From contig NZ_HE611014.1 in the NCBI RefSeq assembly GCF_000236865.1, forward strand, positions 127,820-191,819: a stretch of DNA of 64,000 nucleotides, in the 5' to 3' direction. Of the stretch, positions 8,127 to 17,185 are shown piece by piece. The notes beneath the pieces are model-generated. The model was not told where the DNA came from, ran no database searches, and worked only from the letters and a program-made list of their open reading frames with translations. This stretch comes from Senegalimassilia anaerobia JC110. Lineage in GTDB: Bacteria > Actinomycetota > Coriobacteriia > Coriobacteriales > Eggerthellaceae. Position 1 is the first letter of the stretch; the number at the start of each line of letters is the position of its first letter. A program made the position numbers and the translations under genes.

Positions 8127-9782
8127 TTATTTCTTCATGCCGATGTTGGACTTGTGCAGGATCTTCACCGTAACCACGATGAGCACCGCACCTAGCACCA
8201 GGGAAATCCAGGGATTGCCCGTGAAGCCGGCAACGATATAGCACACGAAGCAGACGACCATGACGGTAGTCGCGTACGGCAGCTGCGTGGCCACGTGACG
8301 CAGGTGGTTGCACTTCGCGCCCGCGGACGACAGGATGGTGGTGTCCGAGATCGGCGAGATATGGTCACCATACACGGCACCTGCCAGCGTTGCGCCCACG
8401 GCAACCAGGAACAGCGGATCGCCCTCGTTGAACACGCCGACGACGATGGGCAGGATCAGCGCGATGGTGCCCCAGCTCGTGCCCATGGCGAAGCCGATGA
8501 AGCCGGCCACCAGGAAGATGATGCACGGCAGGATGGCCAAGCTCACACCCAGGCTGTTCAGGAAGCTGCTCACGAAGTCGCCCGTGCCGAGCATGTAACG
8601 GCAGCAACCGCCCAAGCTCCATGCCAGCACCAAGATCATAATGGCGCCGACCATGGAGCGCACGCCCTCGGAGACGCTCTCCACAAAACCGCTCAGCGTG
8701 GTCAGGCCGCGGGGTAGGAACATGGCGCCGGCAACGCACAGGGCCACCGTAGCGCCGATGCACAGGCCGCCGACCGGGTTCTCGCCGACAGCGGTGGCGA
8801 AGTCGACGCCCTCGAAGAAGCCGCCCGTGTACATCATGCCCAGGATCGAGAAGAAGATCAGCACCAGGATAGGCACGATCAAGTCGTAGACCTTGCCCTT
8901 CTCGGAGATGTCAAGGCCCTTGTACTCGTCGATGGCTGCGGATGCGGACTGCTCGATATCGGCCTGCTCGGTCACGACCGATTCCAGGTTCGTATGGTCG
9001 TCGGGATCGGCTTCAGCCTGATCGGAAAGGCCCATGGTGGACAGCTTCTCCAGCAGCTTGCCTCCCTCGGCAGCAGCGCCCTCGGAGGTCTTCGCCTCCG
9101 CCTCGGCAGCGCGCATCGGACCGTAATCGTTCTTGTTCGTGATCAGCATGAAGAACACGAAGAAGATGGTGAGCAGCGCGTAGAAGTTGTACGGGATGGA
9201 CTGCACGAACGTGGTGAAGCCGTCGTCTCCCAAGTAACCGCCGACCGCAACGGCCCACGAGGACACCGGCGCGATGATGCAGACCGGGGCTGCCGTGGAG
9301 TCGATGATCCAGGCCAGCTTCTCATGGCTGACGTGGAAGCGATCGGTCACGGGGCGCATGACCGCGCCGACCGTCAAGCAGTTAAAGTAGTCGTCGACGA
9401 AGATGATGATGCCCAGCAAGCCGGTGAGCACCTGCGCGGCGCGCGCGTTCTTGATATGGGTGGACACCCACTCGGCATAAGCGCGGCTGCCGCCCGCCGT
9501 GGCGATGACCACGGTCAGCGCGCCCAACAACGCAAGGAACAACAGCAACGCCCCATTATCGGCGATCTGCAGCGCCATTGCGTTCGGCACATCGGTGAAT
9601 GCCGTGACCAGCTGATCGACGCCGACACCGTTGAGGGTGAACTGGTAGATGACCATGCCGACGAATACGCCGATGGTCAGCGACGAGTACACCTCTTTGG
9701 TTATGAGCGCCAGAGCCAACGCCAGCAACGGCGGCACGATAGACCAAGCGCCGGTGCTGATAAGCTCGAAAGCCTCTTCCAT
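8127..9782 (-). CDS. NhaC-family Na+/H+ antiporter
   Basis: A 551-aa polytopic membrane protein of the NhaC family, exchanging Na+ for H+ (some relatives exchange malate/lactate). Strings of hydrophobic helices carry family-typical stretches such as IIIFVDDYFNCLTVGAVMRPV and, near the C-terminus, FAMGTSWGT and YGDHISPISDTTI. A long hydrophilic acidic loop (about residues 230-290) splits the two halves. The frame extends upstream through a parS site; ATG 9782 is chosen because AAAGGGAAGGGA lies just before it. It follows another Na+-coupled carrier on the same strand, but a terminator lies between them. Confidence 0.88.
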   Translation of the reverse strand: MEEAFELISTGAWSIVPPLLALALALITKEVYSSLTIGVFVGMVIYQFTLNGVGVDQLVTAFTDVPNAMALQIADNGALLLFLALLGALTVVIATAGGSRAYAEWVSTHIKNARAAQVLTGLLGIIIFVDDYFNCLTVGAVMRPVTDRFHVSHEKLAWIIDSTAAPVCIIAPVSSWAVAVGGYLGDDGFTTFVQSIPYNFYALLTIFFVFFMLITNKNDYGPMRAAEAEAKTSEGAAAEGGKLLEKLSTMGLSDQAEADPDDHTNLESVVTEQADIEQSASAAIDEYKGLDISEKGKVYDLIVPILVLIFFSILGMMYTGGFFEGVDFATAVGENPVGGLCIGATVALCVAGAMFLPRGLTTLSGFVESVSEGVRSMVGAIMILVLAWSLGGCCRYMLGTGDFVSSFLNSLGVSLAILPCIIFLVAGFIGFAMGTSWGTIALILPIVVGVFNEGDPLFLVAVGATLAGAVYGDHISPISDTTILSSAGAKCNHLRHVATQLPYATTVMVVCFVCYIVAGFTGNPWISLVLGAVLIVVTVKILHKSNIGMKK

Positions 9783-9873
9783 TTCCCTTCCCTTTCTCCA
9801 TAAGGTCCTCAAAGTCCATTGCGAATCAGTATACAAGTGCAACGGTCGAACCGCACCAGGATTCCGCCGGAGG

Positions 9874-9889
9874 GGTTTCACGTGAAACA
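9874..9889. promoter_or_regulatory. parS site 1 (ParB-binding)
   Basis: GGTTTCACGTGAAACA. It differs from the other ten sites only in the first base; the inner 14-base palindrome is intact. It lies 92 bases upstream of the antiporter start. Confidence 0.85.
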
Positions 9890-9963
9890 AAAGGAATAGG
9901 TTGTCGGGAGGCGGGTTCTCCACCCGGTCGACGTACGTCCAGGATATCGAACGCAACTATATA

Positions 9964-10001
9964 AAGAAGCGACGGACGATACGCTTCGTCCGCCGCTTCT
10001 T
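9964..10001 (-). terminator. Terminator after the Na+/solute symporter
   Basis: A 16-base-arm hairpin with one mismatch and a 6-base loop. It is T-rich on the minus-strand side and lies downstream of the symporter gene. Confidence 0.75.
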
Positions 10002-10061
10002 CGCGGGCATCAGGTTTTACGCGCTGCATCTCAGCCGTAGCTGCAAACCGTAATCGAAAGG

Positions 10062-11615
10062 CTATTCCGCGCCCTTGCGTTCCACGGCCAGCTCATGCTG
10101 GTATTCGCGGTCGATGGCGCCCTCGGGGCTCGGCGGGTTCACCTCGAAGGGAACGGACTTGGTGAACAGGCTGACCACCGGCACGATGATCAAAGACAGC
10201 AGCATGGCCAGGGCGCCGCAGTTGATGGGGCTGGCGATCAGCGGCGTGCCCATCAGCGTGAGCACCATGTTCCCGCTGGTCAGGCACACGCCAACGATGA
10301 AACTGCACCACACGGCGGCCTTGGAGATGCGCCCAGAGTACAGACCCCACAGGAACGGGCCGAGGAACGCGCCGGCAAGCGCACCCCAGGAGATGCCCAT
10401 GAGCTGCGCGATGAACGTGATGGAGGAGTTGTACTGCACCAACGCCAGCGCTGCGGACACGATGATGAACACCACGATAAGGACGCGCATCCAGCCGAGC
10501 TTGCTCTGCTCGCTCATCTTCTTCACCACGTTGCCCTGCAGAAGGTCGAGCGTCAGCGTGGAGGACGAGGTCAGAACCAGCGAAGACAGCGTGGACATGC
10601 TGGCGGACAGCACGAGCACGATCACGATGCCGATGAGGATATCGGGCAAGGTGGACAGCATAGTCGGGATGATGGAGTCGTACACCGGAATGCCGGTAGG
10701 GCCGATCTCGATCTTATCGGCGTACAGGCGGCCGAAACCACCCAGGAAGTAGCTGCCGCCGGCAACCACGAACGCGAACAGCGTGGAGATGATGGCACCC
10801 TGCTTCACCGCCGGGCCGGATTTGATGGCGTAGAACTTCTGCACCATCTGCGGCAAACCCCAGGTGCCAAGGCTGGTCAGCACCACCACGCCGAGCAGGT
10901 TGAACAGGTCAGGGCCGAACATGCTCACGAACGGGCCGGCCATCTGCGAACCCTCGGCCGGGATCTGGGACAGCGTGGTGATGGCCTCGCTGAAGCCGCC
11001 GTTGTTCAGGATGACCGCCGCGATGACCGCAACGATGCCGAACAGCATGACGATGCCCTGCAGGAAGTCGTTCATAACGGTTGCCATGTAACCGCCCAGA
11101 ACCACGTATAGGCACGTGATGACGGCCATGCCGATGACGCACACCTCGTAAGGAAGGCCGAACGCCATGCCGAACAGGCGGGACAGGCCGTTGTACACGC
11201 TTGCGGTGTACGGGATCAGGAACACGAAGATGATCGCCGCGCTGGCAATGCGCAGGCCCTTGGACTTGAAGCGCTTGCCGAAGAACTCGGGCATGGTGGT
11301 GGCGCCCAGGCGATGCGTCATCTCACGCGTGCGCGGACCGAGCACCCACCAGGCCAAAAGACTACCGAGGATGGCGTTGCCGATGCCGGCCCACACGGCG
11401 GCGATGCCGTATTTCCAACCGAACTGGCCGGCATAGCCGACGAACACCACGGCGGAGAAGTAGCTGGTGCCGTACGCGAATGCGCTCATCCAGGGGCCGA
11501 CGTTGCGCCCGCCCAGAACGAAGCCGTCGACGCTCGTGGTGGTGCGGCGGCAGTACAAGCCGACGCCAACCGCCACGCCGACGAAAATCAAAACCATGCA
11601 GATTTTTGCGACCAT
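10062..11615 (-). CDS. Sodium:solute symporter (SSS family)
   Basis: A 517-aa transporter with about thirteen helices of the PutP/PanF/SSS family, moving an organic solute with Na+. Helix 1 is followed by the family-typical stretch FVLGGRNVGPWMSAFAYG and by AVVFVGYAGQFG. ATG 11615 has AAAGGA upstream; the frame runs further to 11744 without a ribosome site. Substrate cannot be told from sequence: proline, pantothenate, monocarboxylates and others are known in the family. The neighbouring aryl-CoA ligase and indolepyruvate oxidoreductase make an amino acid or arylacetate possible, but this is only context. Confidence 0.88.
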   Translation of the reverse strand: MVAKICMVLIFVGVAVGVGLYCRRTTTSVDGFVLGGRNVGPWMSAFAYGTSYFSAVVFVGYAGQFGWKYGIAAVWAGIGNAILGSLLAWWVLGPRTREMTHRLGATTMPEFFGKRFKSKGLRIASAAIIFVFLIPYTASVYNGLSRLFGMAFGLPYEVCVIGMAVITCLYVVLGGYMATVMNDFLQGIVMLFGIVAVIAAVILNNGGFSEAITTLSQIPAEGSQMAGPFVSMFGPDLFNLLGVVVLTSLGTWGLPQMVQKFYAIKSGPAVKQGAIISTLFAFVVAGGSYFLGGFGRLYADKIEIGPTGIPVYDSIIPTMLSTLPDILIGIVIVLVLSASMSTLSSLVLTSSSTLTLDLLQGNVVKKMSEQSKLGWMRVLIVVFIIVSAALALVQYNSSITFIAQLMGISWGALAGAFLGPFLWGLYSGRISKAAVWCSFIVGVCLTSGNMVLTLMGTPLIASPINCGALAMLLSLIIVPVVSLFTKSVPFEVNPPSPEGAIDREYQHELAVERKGAE

Positions 11616-11815
11616 GATCGTTCCTTTACCGATCGATATCGTGTAGACCGTGGAATCTTCCCTATTCGGAAAGCAGCTGTCCCTCGTCAAGGACACGGCT
11701 GGGCAAGCGAACGCATCTGAATCGCCCAACCCGGAAACGCACACGGCACAAGCCCGAGTTCGCTGCGAACATACGCCACGTCTAACGGACGCACGCAGCG
11801 GCTAAGCCCCGTGTG

Positions 11816-11995
11816 CTACAGATATCGATAGGAATAATAATAGGAAGGAAGGCAGGGCTTCGTCGCACCGCATTCACCGGTGGTCTTACCCGCAAAAGAC
11901 ATCGTTTGGACTTCGAAGGCGCACAGCATGGCAGCCAGCTCAGCGGGCTGCTGAGCGCTGCGGGATGCGGCGATATGTCCGTTCACGATGCTCAT
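11816..11995 (-). CDS. Possible small Cys/Tyr-rich protein (59 aa)
   Basis: A short frame starting at ATG 11995, between paaK and the symporter. The product opens MSIVNGHIAASR and ends in a distinctive tail with two Cys, Pro and a Tyr-Tyr-Tyr run (GATKPCLPSYYYSYRYL). No clear ribosome site is visible and no family was recognised. It is listed because the ordered C-terminus looks unlike random translation and because nothing else explains this 500-base gap. Could be non-coding. Confidence 0.3.
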   Translation of the reverse strand: MSIVNGHIAASRSAQQPAELAAMLCAFEVQTMSFAGKTTGECGATKPCLPSYYYSYRYL

Positions 11996-12089
11996 GGGCG
12001 CTACTCTACCACAGTCAAGTGCTTTTCCCTTCAGGATTTTCCTGAACGGTAACATTATTTCCTAGCAAAGAGGTTCGTATTAGAAACAA

Positions 12090-12116
12090 CGAAGCCGGGC
12101 ACGTGGCCCGGCTTCG
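12090..12116 (-). terminator. Terminator after the PaaK-type ligase
   Basis: Arms GAAGCCGGGC and GCCCGGCTTC with a 5-base loop and a short T-rich tract on the minus strand. Confidence 0.8.
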
Positions 12117-12142
12117 CTTTCGTTCAACTTGTTTGCAAGCTT

Positions 12143-13384
12143 TTAGTAACGGGAGTCGAAGATGCGCTTCGACTTCTTCTCGCTGCGCGGCAGCTCACCC
12201 ATGGGAACGCCCTTCGCCTCGGGGGTGCAGCCGATCTTCGCCTTGAAGATCGCCGCCAACTGCTGTTCGCATCGCTCGCGCTCCTCGCCCTCAAGCGGCG
12301 TCTCGAACAGCACGGTGAGCACATCGCGGCCGTTGATGGCCTCGATCATCACCTGATACTCGGACGATGCGCCGTCGGTGAACTGCAGCACCTCCTCAAT
12401 CTGGGAGGGGAACATGTTGCAGCCCTTCACTTTGACCATGTCGTCGGTGCGGCCCGTCAGGATGTCGATACGCGGATGGTGGCTGCCGAACTTGCACTTG
12501 CAGTCGCCGGGGATGATGCACGTAAGGTCGTGCGTGCGGTAGCGGATGAGCGGCGCGCCCTCCTTGCGCAGCGTGGTGAGCACCAGCTCGCCCACTTCGC
12601 CGTCAGGCAGCTGCTCGCCGGTTTTCGGGTCGACGATCTCGCAGTACACGTAGTCTTCCCAAATGTGCATGCCGTGATGCTCTTCGCAGGAGATGCCGAT
12701 GCCCGGGCCGTAGATCTCGGTCAAACCGTAGATGTCGAAGATTTCGATACCAAGTTCGTTGGCGATACGCTGACGCATCTTCTCACTCCAGCGCTCGGAT
12801 CCGATGACGCCCTTGCGCAGGTCGAGCTTATCGCGCAGGCCACGCTTCTCGATCTCCTCGGCAAGCAGCAGCGCATAGCTGGACGTGCCCGTGATGACGG
12901 TGGAATGCAGATCCTGCATCATCTGCAGCTGTTTTTCGGTGTTGCCGGGACCCATGGGGATGGCCATGGCGCCCAAGCGCTCACAGCCCAGCTGGAAGCC
13001 GATGCCGGCAGTCCATAAACCGTAACCAGGGGTGATCTGAATGCGGTCGGTGTTCGTGATGCCCGCCGTCTCGTAGCAGCGCGCGAACATGGTGGCCCAA
13101 TCGTCGACGTCCTTCTGCGTGTAGGGAATGACGACCGGAGTGCCCGTGGTGCCCGAGGAGCTGTGGATGCGGACGATCTTCTCGTCCGGCACCGCCTGCA
13201 GTCCCAACGGGTATGCCTCGCGCAAATCGGCCTTTTCCGAGAACGGCAGCTTCTCGAAATCTTCCTGGGTCCGCACATCGGACAGATCGATGTCCTTGAA
13301 TTTACGGGCGTAGAAGGCCGATCGGTCCTTCAGGGTTTTGAACTGCTCTTTGATGATCTCAAGCTGCTCCGGCTTCATTTGCAT
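12143..13384 (-). CDS. paaK: Phenylacetate--CoA ligase family protein (AMP-forming)
   Basis: A 413-aa adenylate-forming enzyme of the PaaK type, activating an arylacetate (phenyl-, hydroxyphenyl- or indoleacetate) to its CoA thioester through an acyl-AMP. Motifs: ATP loop SSSGTTGTPVVIPYT near residue 75, adenylation motif YGLTEIYGPG, the hinge-type motif TGRTDDMVKVKG, and a small C-terminal domain ending KKSKRIFDSRY. ATG 13384 has AAGGGA 7 bases upstream. The ior genes on the same strand make arylacetyl-CoA from aromatic 2-oxo acids, so both probably serve aromatic amino-acid oxidation. A strong terminator between them and a separate promoter suggest two transcripts. Confidence 0.9.
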   Translation of the reverse strand: MQMKPEQLEIIKEQFKTLKDRSAFYARKFKDIDLSDVRTQEDFEKLPFSEKADLREAYPLGLQAVPDEKIVRIHSSSGTTGTPVVIPYTQKDVDDWATMFARCYETAGITNTDRIQITPGYGLWTAGIGFQLGCERLGAMAIPMGPGNTEKQLQMMQDLHSTVITGTSSYALLLAEEIEKRGLRDKLDLRKGVIGSERWSEKMRQRIANELGIEIFDIYGLTEIYGPGIGISCEEHHGMHIWEDYVYCEIVDPKTGEQLPDGEVGELVLTTLRKEGAPLIRYRTHDLTCIIPGDCKCKFGSHHPRIDILTGRTDDMVKVKGCNMFPSQIEEVLQFTDGASSEYQVMIEAINGRDVLTVLFETPLEGEERERCEQQLAAIFKAKIGCTPEAKGVPMGELPRSEKKSKRIFDSRY

Positions 13385-13593
13385 AGTATGCTCCCTTGTT
13401 CAAATGGCTTGTTTCTTTTTATTCATGCTGCGTGAGGAAAAGTGCGTAGGCGCTTCAAGCCCGAAAAGGCTGCGGGAAAGCACGGCAAATCGGCCCCAAG
13501 CCTTACAGGTCTTGAAGCTAAAGCCATCGACCAGCCAACGCGATGCGCGCGGCTGAGGAGAAGTGGATGTCGAATACCGAAGTCATACTGGTC

Positions 13594-13621
13594 ATTGTAG
13601 GCCAAACCAAACCGCAAGCAA
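13594..13621 (-). promoter_or_regulatory. Candidate promoter for paaK
   Basis: On the minus strand TTGCTT, a 16-base spacer and TACAAT. It implies a leader of about 200 bases (13385-13590) containing the distant inverted repeat GCTTCAAG/CTTGAAGC; no known riboswitch was recognised in it. Confidence 0.45.
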
Positions 13622-13633
13622 CCCCCAAAACCG

Positions 13634-13662
13634 GCAACGGGACCGATTTGCGGTCCCGTTGC
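13634..13662 (-). terminator. Terminator of the iorA-iorB operon
   Basis: Perfect 12-base arms GCAACGGGACCG/CGGTCCCGTTGC with a 5-base loop. Minus-strand continuation is CCGGTTTT. Confidence 0.85.
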
Positions 13663-13685
13663 TTGCAATGCAGGGTTTTGCGGTG

Positions 13686-14282
13686 CTACTCCCCTACCGC
13701 CACGTTGATGGCTTGCAGGTTCATATCCACGAAGCGCGGCTTAACGCAAGCCGCGATCGCCGCGCGAAGGTCTTCGACATCGATGGGCACGCATCCCGTT
13801 TGCAAGGCCTTGGCAAGCAGCAGGCTGTTAAGTACCTTGCGGCTGCCAGCCGCTTTCGTAAGCGCGGCATCGTCGACGGGCACGAGCTTCGCCTGAGTGC
13901 CCGCCAGAGCGCGCTCCATGTTCGCGATCACGTCGCTGGCGCGATACGGGTTCTTCGATAGCGCCGCCGTGACCGGCTGAACCGCTGTGGTGGCGAACAC
14001 CAGCGTCCCCGCAGGGGCAAGATAAGGCAGCACACGCGCGGCCTCGGCCGGCTCGAACGCGATGATCAGATCGGCGGTACCCCGGCTGACCAGGGGCGCA
14101 TGCACCTGCTCGCCCTTGTTGCCGATGCGCACATGCGACACCACGTTGCCGCCGCGCTGCGCCATGCCGATGGTCTCTGCCGTGCGCACCTGCCAGCCCT
14201 TTTCCAAAGCGGCCTGGGCAAGCACCTTCGCAGCCAGAACGGTTCCCTGACCGCCTACGCCCGTGAGCAGGATATTCAGCAT
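13686..14282 (-). CDS. iorB: Indolepyruvate:ferredoxin oxidoreductase, beta subunit
   Basis: A 198-aa gamma-type subunit of 2-oxoacid:ferredoxin oxidoreductase. With IorA it oxidatively decarboxylates indolepyruvate and other aryl pyruvates to aryl-acetyl-CoA, reducing ferredoxin. The family opening GVGGQGTVLAAKVLA is present, as is the AQRGG motif typical of this subunit. ATG 14282 is one base from the iorA stop, so expression is coupled. The frame extends further upstream inside iorA, but only the short start gives the conserved N-terminus. Confidence 0.93.
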   Translation of the reverse strand: MLNILLTGVGGQGTVLAAKVLAQAALEKGWQVRTAETIGMAQRGGNVVSHVRIGNKGEQVHAPLVSRGTADLIIAFEPAEAARVLPYLAPAGTLVFATTAVQPVTAALSKNPYRASDVIANMERALAGTQAKLVPVDDAALTKAAGSRKVLNSLLLAKALQTGCVPIDVEDLRAAIAACVKPRFVDMNLQAINVAVGE

Positions 14283-14283
14283 G

Positions 14284-16236
14284 CTAGGCCTCCTTCTTCT
14301 CGCTTGCGGCGGATGCGGCGTCGACCACGGAGATGCAGTCGAACGGGCACACCTGTGTGCACAGCCCGCACCCGTTGCACTGGCCGGCGTCGATGAACGC
14401 CTGACCACGCTCCCCGCTTTTCGGGCCGCGCGCATCGGTGTCGAAGCCGATGCCGGGACACCCGATCTCGGTGATGCACTTCTTGCAACCCGTACAACGC
14501 TGAGCGTCCAACACCACGGGAGCGGCCGGCTTGAACAGCTGCACGCAGGGGCTTTCGAACATGATGGCGGAAGGTCCCTCGAAATCAATCGCCTCACGCG
14601 CAGCGTCGATGGACTGCTGTAGGTTCAACGGATCGGCGTGCACGATGCACTCGAAGCCCACGGCCTTCAACACGGCTTCAATGGAAACCGGCTTGCGACG
14701 CTCGCCCATCAGCGTCACGCCCGTGCCCGGATGCGGCTGGCTGCCCGTCATGGCGGTGGTGGCGTTGTCGAGCACGCACAGCGTGAAGTCGTGGCCGTTG
14801 TACACGGCGTTCACGATTCCCGGCAAACCGCTTGCGAAGAACGTCGAGTCGCCGACGAACGCCAAGGCCTTCTTCTGCGGCTCGACCACCGAGAAGCCCT
14901 GCGCCATGGTGATGCCGGCGCCCATGCACAGACAGGTGTCCACCGCATCGAGCGGCATGGCGTTGCCCAGCGTGTAGCATCCGATGTCGCCGCAGAACAC
15001 GGCAGGCTTCTTACCCAGCGCGCGCTTCACGGCGTAGAAGCTGCCGCGGTGCGGGCAGCCCGGGCACAGCACCGGCGGGCGGACCGGGAGAGGCTGCTTG
15101 GGGTCGGCATTGTCGTAGGTTGTCGCTTCTTCCGCCTCGGCCAACTCGGGGACGCCGAGGTAGACGGCCAGACGGGCAAGGATGTCGTCGACGTCGTTCT
15201 CGCCGCGATCGCGCGCTTCACCCGTCAGCTTGCCGTGCGTGTTGTACTCGGCATGCGTCCTGCCCGCGAACGCCAGCAACTCGTCTTCGAGCACGTGATC
15301 GAGCTCTTCAAGCACGAGCACATCGGCAAGCCCCTTGGTGAACTCGGCGCACGTGCGCTCAGGGAACGGGAAGGGAGTGCCCACCTGCCAGAAACGATAT
15401 GCCGGCAGCTGCACGCCTCGCTCGTTCGCACGCTCCTCGAGCAAACGAAGGGCCTCGAGCGCATAAGCGGCCGACACGCCGCCCGCAACGATGCCATGAC
15501 GGGTGAGCTGGCCGGCCACGCGTCGCTCGTCGACGGGATTGAATGCGCTCAAAACCGGGTTCGTCGAGTAATCGACGGCAATCGCGCGCAGGCGCTCGTT
15601 GATTTCCCCATGGCCCTCATAGGCGCGCTTCGGGAAGATGACCCAACGCGGGCCGCGCTCGAAGCCCTCCTCGGGGATGGGTTTGGCGTGCGTTTCCTCG
15701 GCAACGTCGAAGAACGTGGAAGCATGGCACACACGCGTGGTGGGGCGTACGATGACCGGCGTCTTATAGCGCTCCGAAAGCTCGAACGCCGCCTTCATCA
15801 TGTCGAAACCCTGATCGGGCGTTGCCGGGTCGAGCACCGGCACCTTGGCGAAGTTGCCGAACCTGCGCGTATCCTGCTCGGTCTGCGACGAGATGGGACC
15901 GGGGTCGTCGGCCACGAACAGAACCGTGCCGCCCTTCACTCCCACGTAGTTCAAGCTCATCAGCGGATCGCTTGCCACGTTCAGGCCCACCTGCTTGCAA
16001 GTGAACAGCGTGCGCGCTCCGCAATACGATGCGCCTGCCAGCAGCTCGAGCGCGCTTTTCTCGTTCGTGGACCACTCCACATGGATGCCCTGAGCAGCGC
16101 CGGAAGCATGCAGCTTCGCCACGGTTTCCGTCACCTCGGACGACGGCGTCCCGGGATAGCCCGCAACAACGCGCACCCCCGCCTCAAGTGCGGCATGGGC
16201 GAACGCCTCGTTGCCCATAAGCAGTTTCTTCGTCAT
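14284..16236 (-). CDS. iorA: Indolepyruvate:ferredoxin oxidoreductase, alpha subunit
   Basis: A 650-aa catalytic subunit. The N-terminal pyrimidine-binding domain opens MTKKLLMGNEAFAHAALEAG and is followed by the GYPGTPSSE motif. The TPP-binding domain lies in the second half (CPGCPHRG, then GDIGCYTLG and the GAGITMAQG stretch). The C-terminus carries two [4Fe-4S] ferredoxin motifs, CTGCKKCITEIGC and CNGCGLCTQVC. Start is ATG 16236 after GGGGAAAC; the frame extends upstream through a parS palindrome, so a longer start is unlikely. It is an anaerobic enzyme delivering reduced ferredoxin. Confidence 0.95.
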   Translation of the reverse strand: MTKKLLMGNEAFAHAALEAGVRVVAGYPGTPSSEVTETVAKLHASGAAQGIHVEWSTNEKSALELLAGASYCGARTLFTCKQVGLNVASDPLMSLNYVGVKGGTVLFVADDPGPISSQTEQDTRRFGNFAKVPVLDPATPDQGFDMMKAAFELSERYKTPVIVRPTTRVCHASTFFDVAEETHAKPIPEEGFERGPRWVIFPKRAYEGHGEINERLRAIAVDYSTNPVLSAFNPVDERRVAGQLTRHGIVAGGVSAAYALEALRLLEERANERGVQLPAYRFWQVGTPFPFPERTCAEFTKGLADVLVLEELDHVLEDELLAFAGRTHAEYNTHGKLTGEARDRGENDVDDILARLAVYLGVPELAEAEEATTYDNADPKQPLPVRPPVLCPGCPHRGSFYAVKRALGKKPAVFCGDIGCYTLGNAMPLDAVDTCLCMGAGITMAQGFSVVEPQKKALAFVGDSTFFASGLPGIVNAVYNGHDFTLCVLDNATTAMTGSQPHPGTGVTLMGERRKPVSIEAVLKAVGFECIVHADPLNLQQSIDAAREAIDFEGPSAIMFESPCVQLFKPAAPVVLDAQRCTGCKKCITEIGCPGIGFDTDARGPKSGERGQAFIDAGQCNGCGLCTQVCPFDCISVVDAASAASEKKEA

Positions 16237-16277
16237 ATGTTTCCCCGCTTCAAAGCCTGGTTTCAGGAATCGCCCCC

Positions 16278-16303
16278 TTCGTTGTTTCACGTGAAACAAC
16301 GAA
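16278..16303. promoter_or_regulatory. parS site 2, within a 26-base perfect palindrome
   Basis: Core TGTTTCACGTGAAACA at 16283-16298. Five more bases on each side (TTCGT/ACGAA) extend the symmetry. It lies 47 bases upstream of the iorA start. Confidence 0.9.
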
Positions 16304-16337
16304 GAAAGAATCGTCTTGATACCTGTTCATGATAGCA

Positions 16338-16367
16338 AAAGGGCGACAGGTTGCCCCGTCGCCCTTT
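16338..16367 (-). terminator. Terminator after purE
   Basis: Perfect arms AAAGGGCGAC/GTCGCCCTTT with a 10-base loop and TTTT on the minus strand, between the purE stop and iorA. Confidence 0.85.
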
Positions 16368-16382
16368 CGCAAGTGGCCGGCT

Positions 16383-16853
16383 TTACGCCTCGGCCATGGC
16401 CTTCTTCATATCGATGATCTTCTGACGAGCGCCGTCGCAGCCGGTGCCCATGATCTGCACTGCCAAGATGGCCGCGTTCTTCGCGCCGTTGATGGCAACG
16501 GTGGCAACCGGCACGCCGGAAGGCATCTGCACCATGGACAGCAGCGAGTCCAGGCCGCCAAGGTCGCTCGTCTTCATGGGAACAGCGATAACCGGGTCGG
16601 GGGTGTAAGCGGCAACCACGCCACCCAGATGAGCCGCCTTGCCGGCAGCGGCGATGATGACCTTGATGCCTCGTTCATACGCAGTGGAGGCCCACTCATG
16701 CACCTCGGCAGGCTTACGGTGCGCGCTGGCAACCTTCACCTCGTACGGGACGCCGAACTCCTCAAGCTGCTTCATGCAAGGTTCCATAGCGGGCATATCG
16801 CTTTCGGAACCCATGATGATGCCGATGACGGGATTCTTGTGATCGCAAGACAT
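16383..16853 (-). CDS. purE: N5-carboxyaminoimidazole ribonucleotide mutase
   Basis: A 156-aa class I PurE converting N5-CAIR to CAIR in purine synthesis (cytosolic, usually octameric). The phosphate-binding GSESDMP, the conserved SAHRKP loop and the GxAAHLGG stretch are all present. AAAGGG precedes ATG 16853. It is separated from purD and purA by tRNA-Phe and the HemN-like gene, so the purine genes here are near each other but not one operon. Confidence 0.95.
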   Translation of the reverse strand: MSCDHKNPVIGIIMGSESDMPAMEPCMKQLEEFGVPYEVKVASAHRKPAEVHEWASTAYERGIKVIIAAAGKAAHLGGVVAAYTPDPVIAVPMKTSDLGGLDSLLSMVQMPSGVPVATVAINGAKNAAILAVQIMGTGCDGARQKIIDMKKAMAEA

Positions 16854-17145
16854 TTCGCAACCCTTTCAACACGTGATTTGCTTTCCAAGGCAGTGTAACG
16901 CGGATGCAGGAGCATTGGGAAAACCGCACGCAAATTATGGGAGACCGAAACATGCCAAAGCCAAGGAAGCAAAATCGTGAAAGCGGAGTCGGAGCAGAAC
17001 TCCAGCTAGCATGAGAGCTTGCCAACTACGGAACAGTAGACTCAAAGCAGGTCCGGGCAACGGGTTCGGAAATATGAAACCGGTAATGCGAGACTCGAGT
17101 AACAGGTACGGAATGACGAGACTCGAGCAGCAGGTCCAGAAAGCA
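16854..17145. other. Non-coding spacer upstream of purE
   Basis: No gene is supported. It contains an imperfect direct repeat: CGAGACTCGAG occurs at 17089-17099 and again 28 bases later, each followed by a CAGGT-type stretch, with a weaker third copy upstream (TAGACTCAAAGCAGGTCC). Function unknown. Confidence 0.5.
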
Positions 17146-17177
17146 ACAAGCCCGATGGCTTTCACCATCGGGCTTGT
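17146..17177 (-). terminator. Terminator after tRNA-Phe
   Basis: Perfect 13-base arms ACAAGCCCGATGG/CCATCGGGCTTGT with a 6-base loop, 8 bases past the tRNA end. Confidence 0.8.
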
Positions 17178-17185
17178 AAAGTTCA

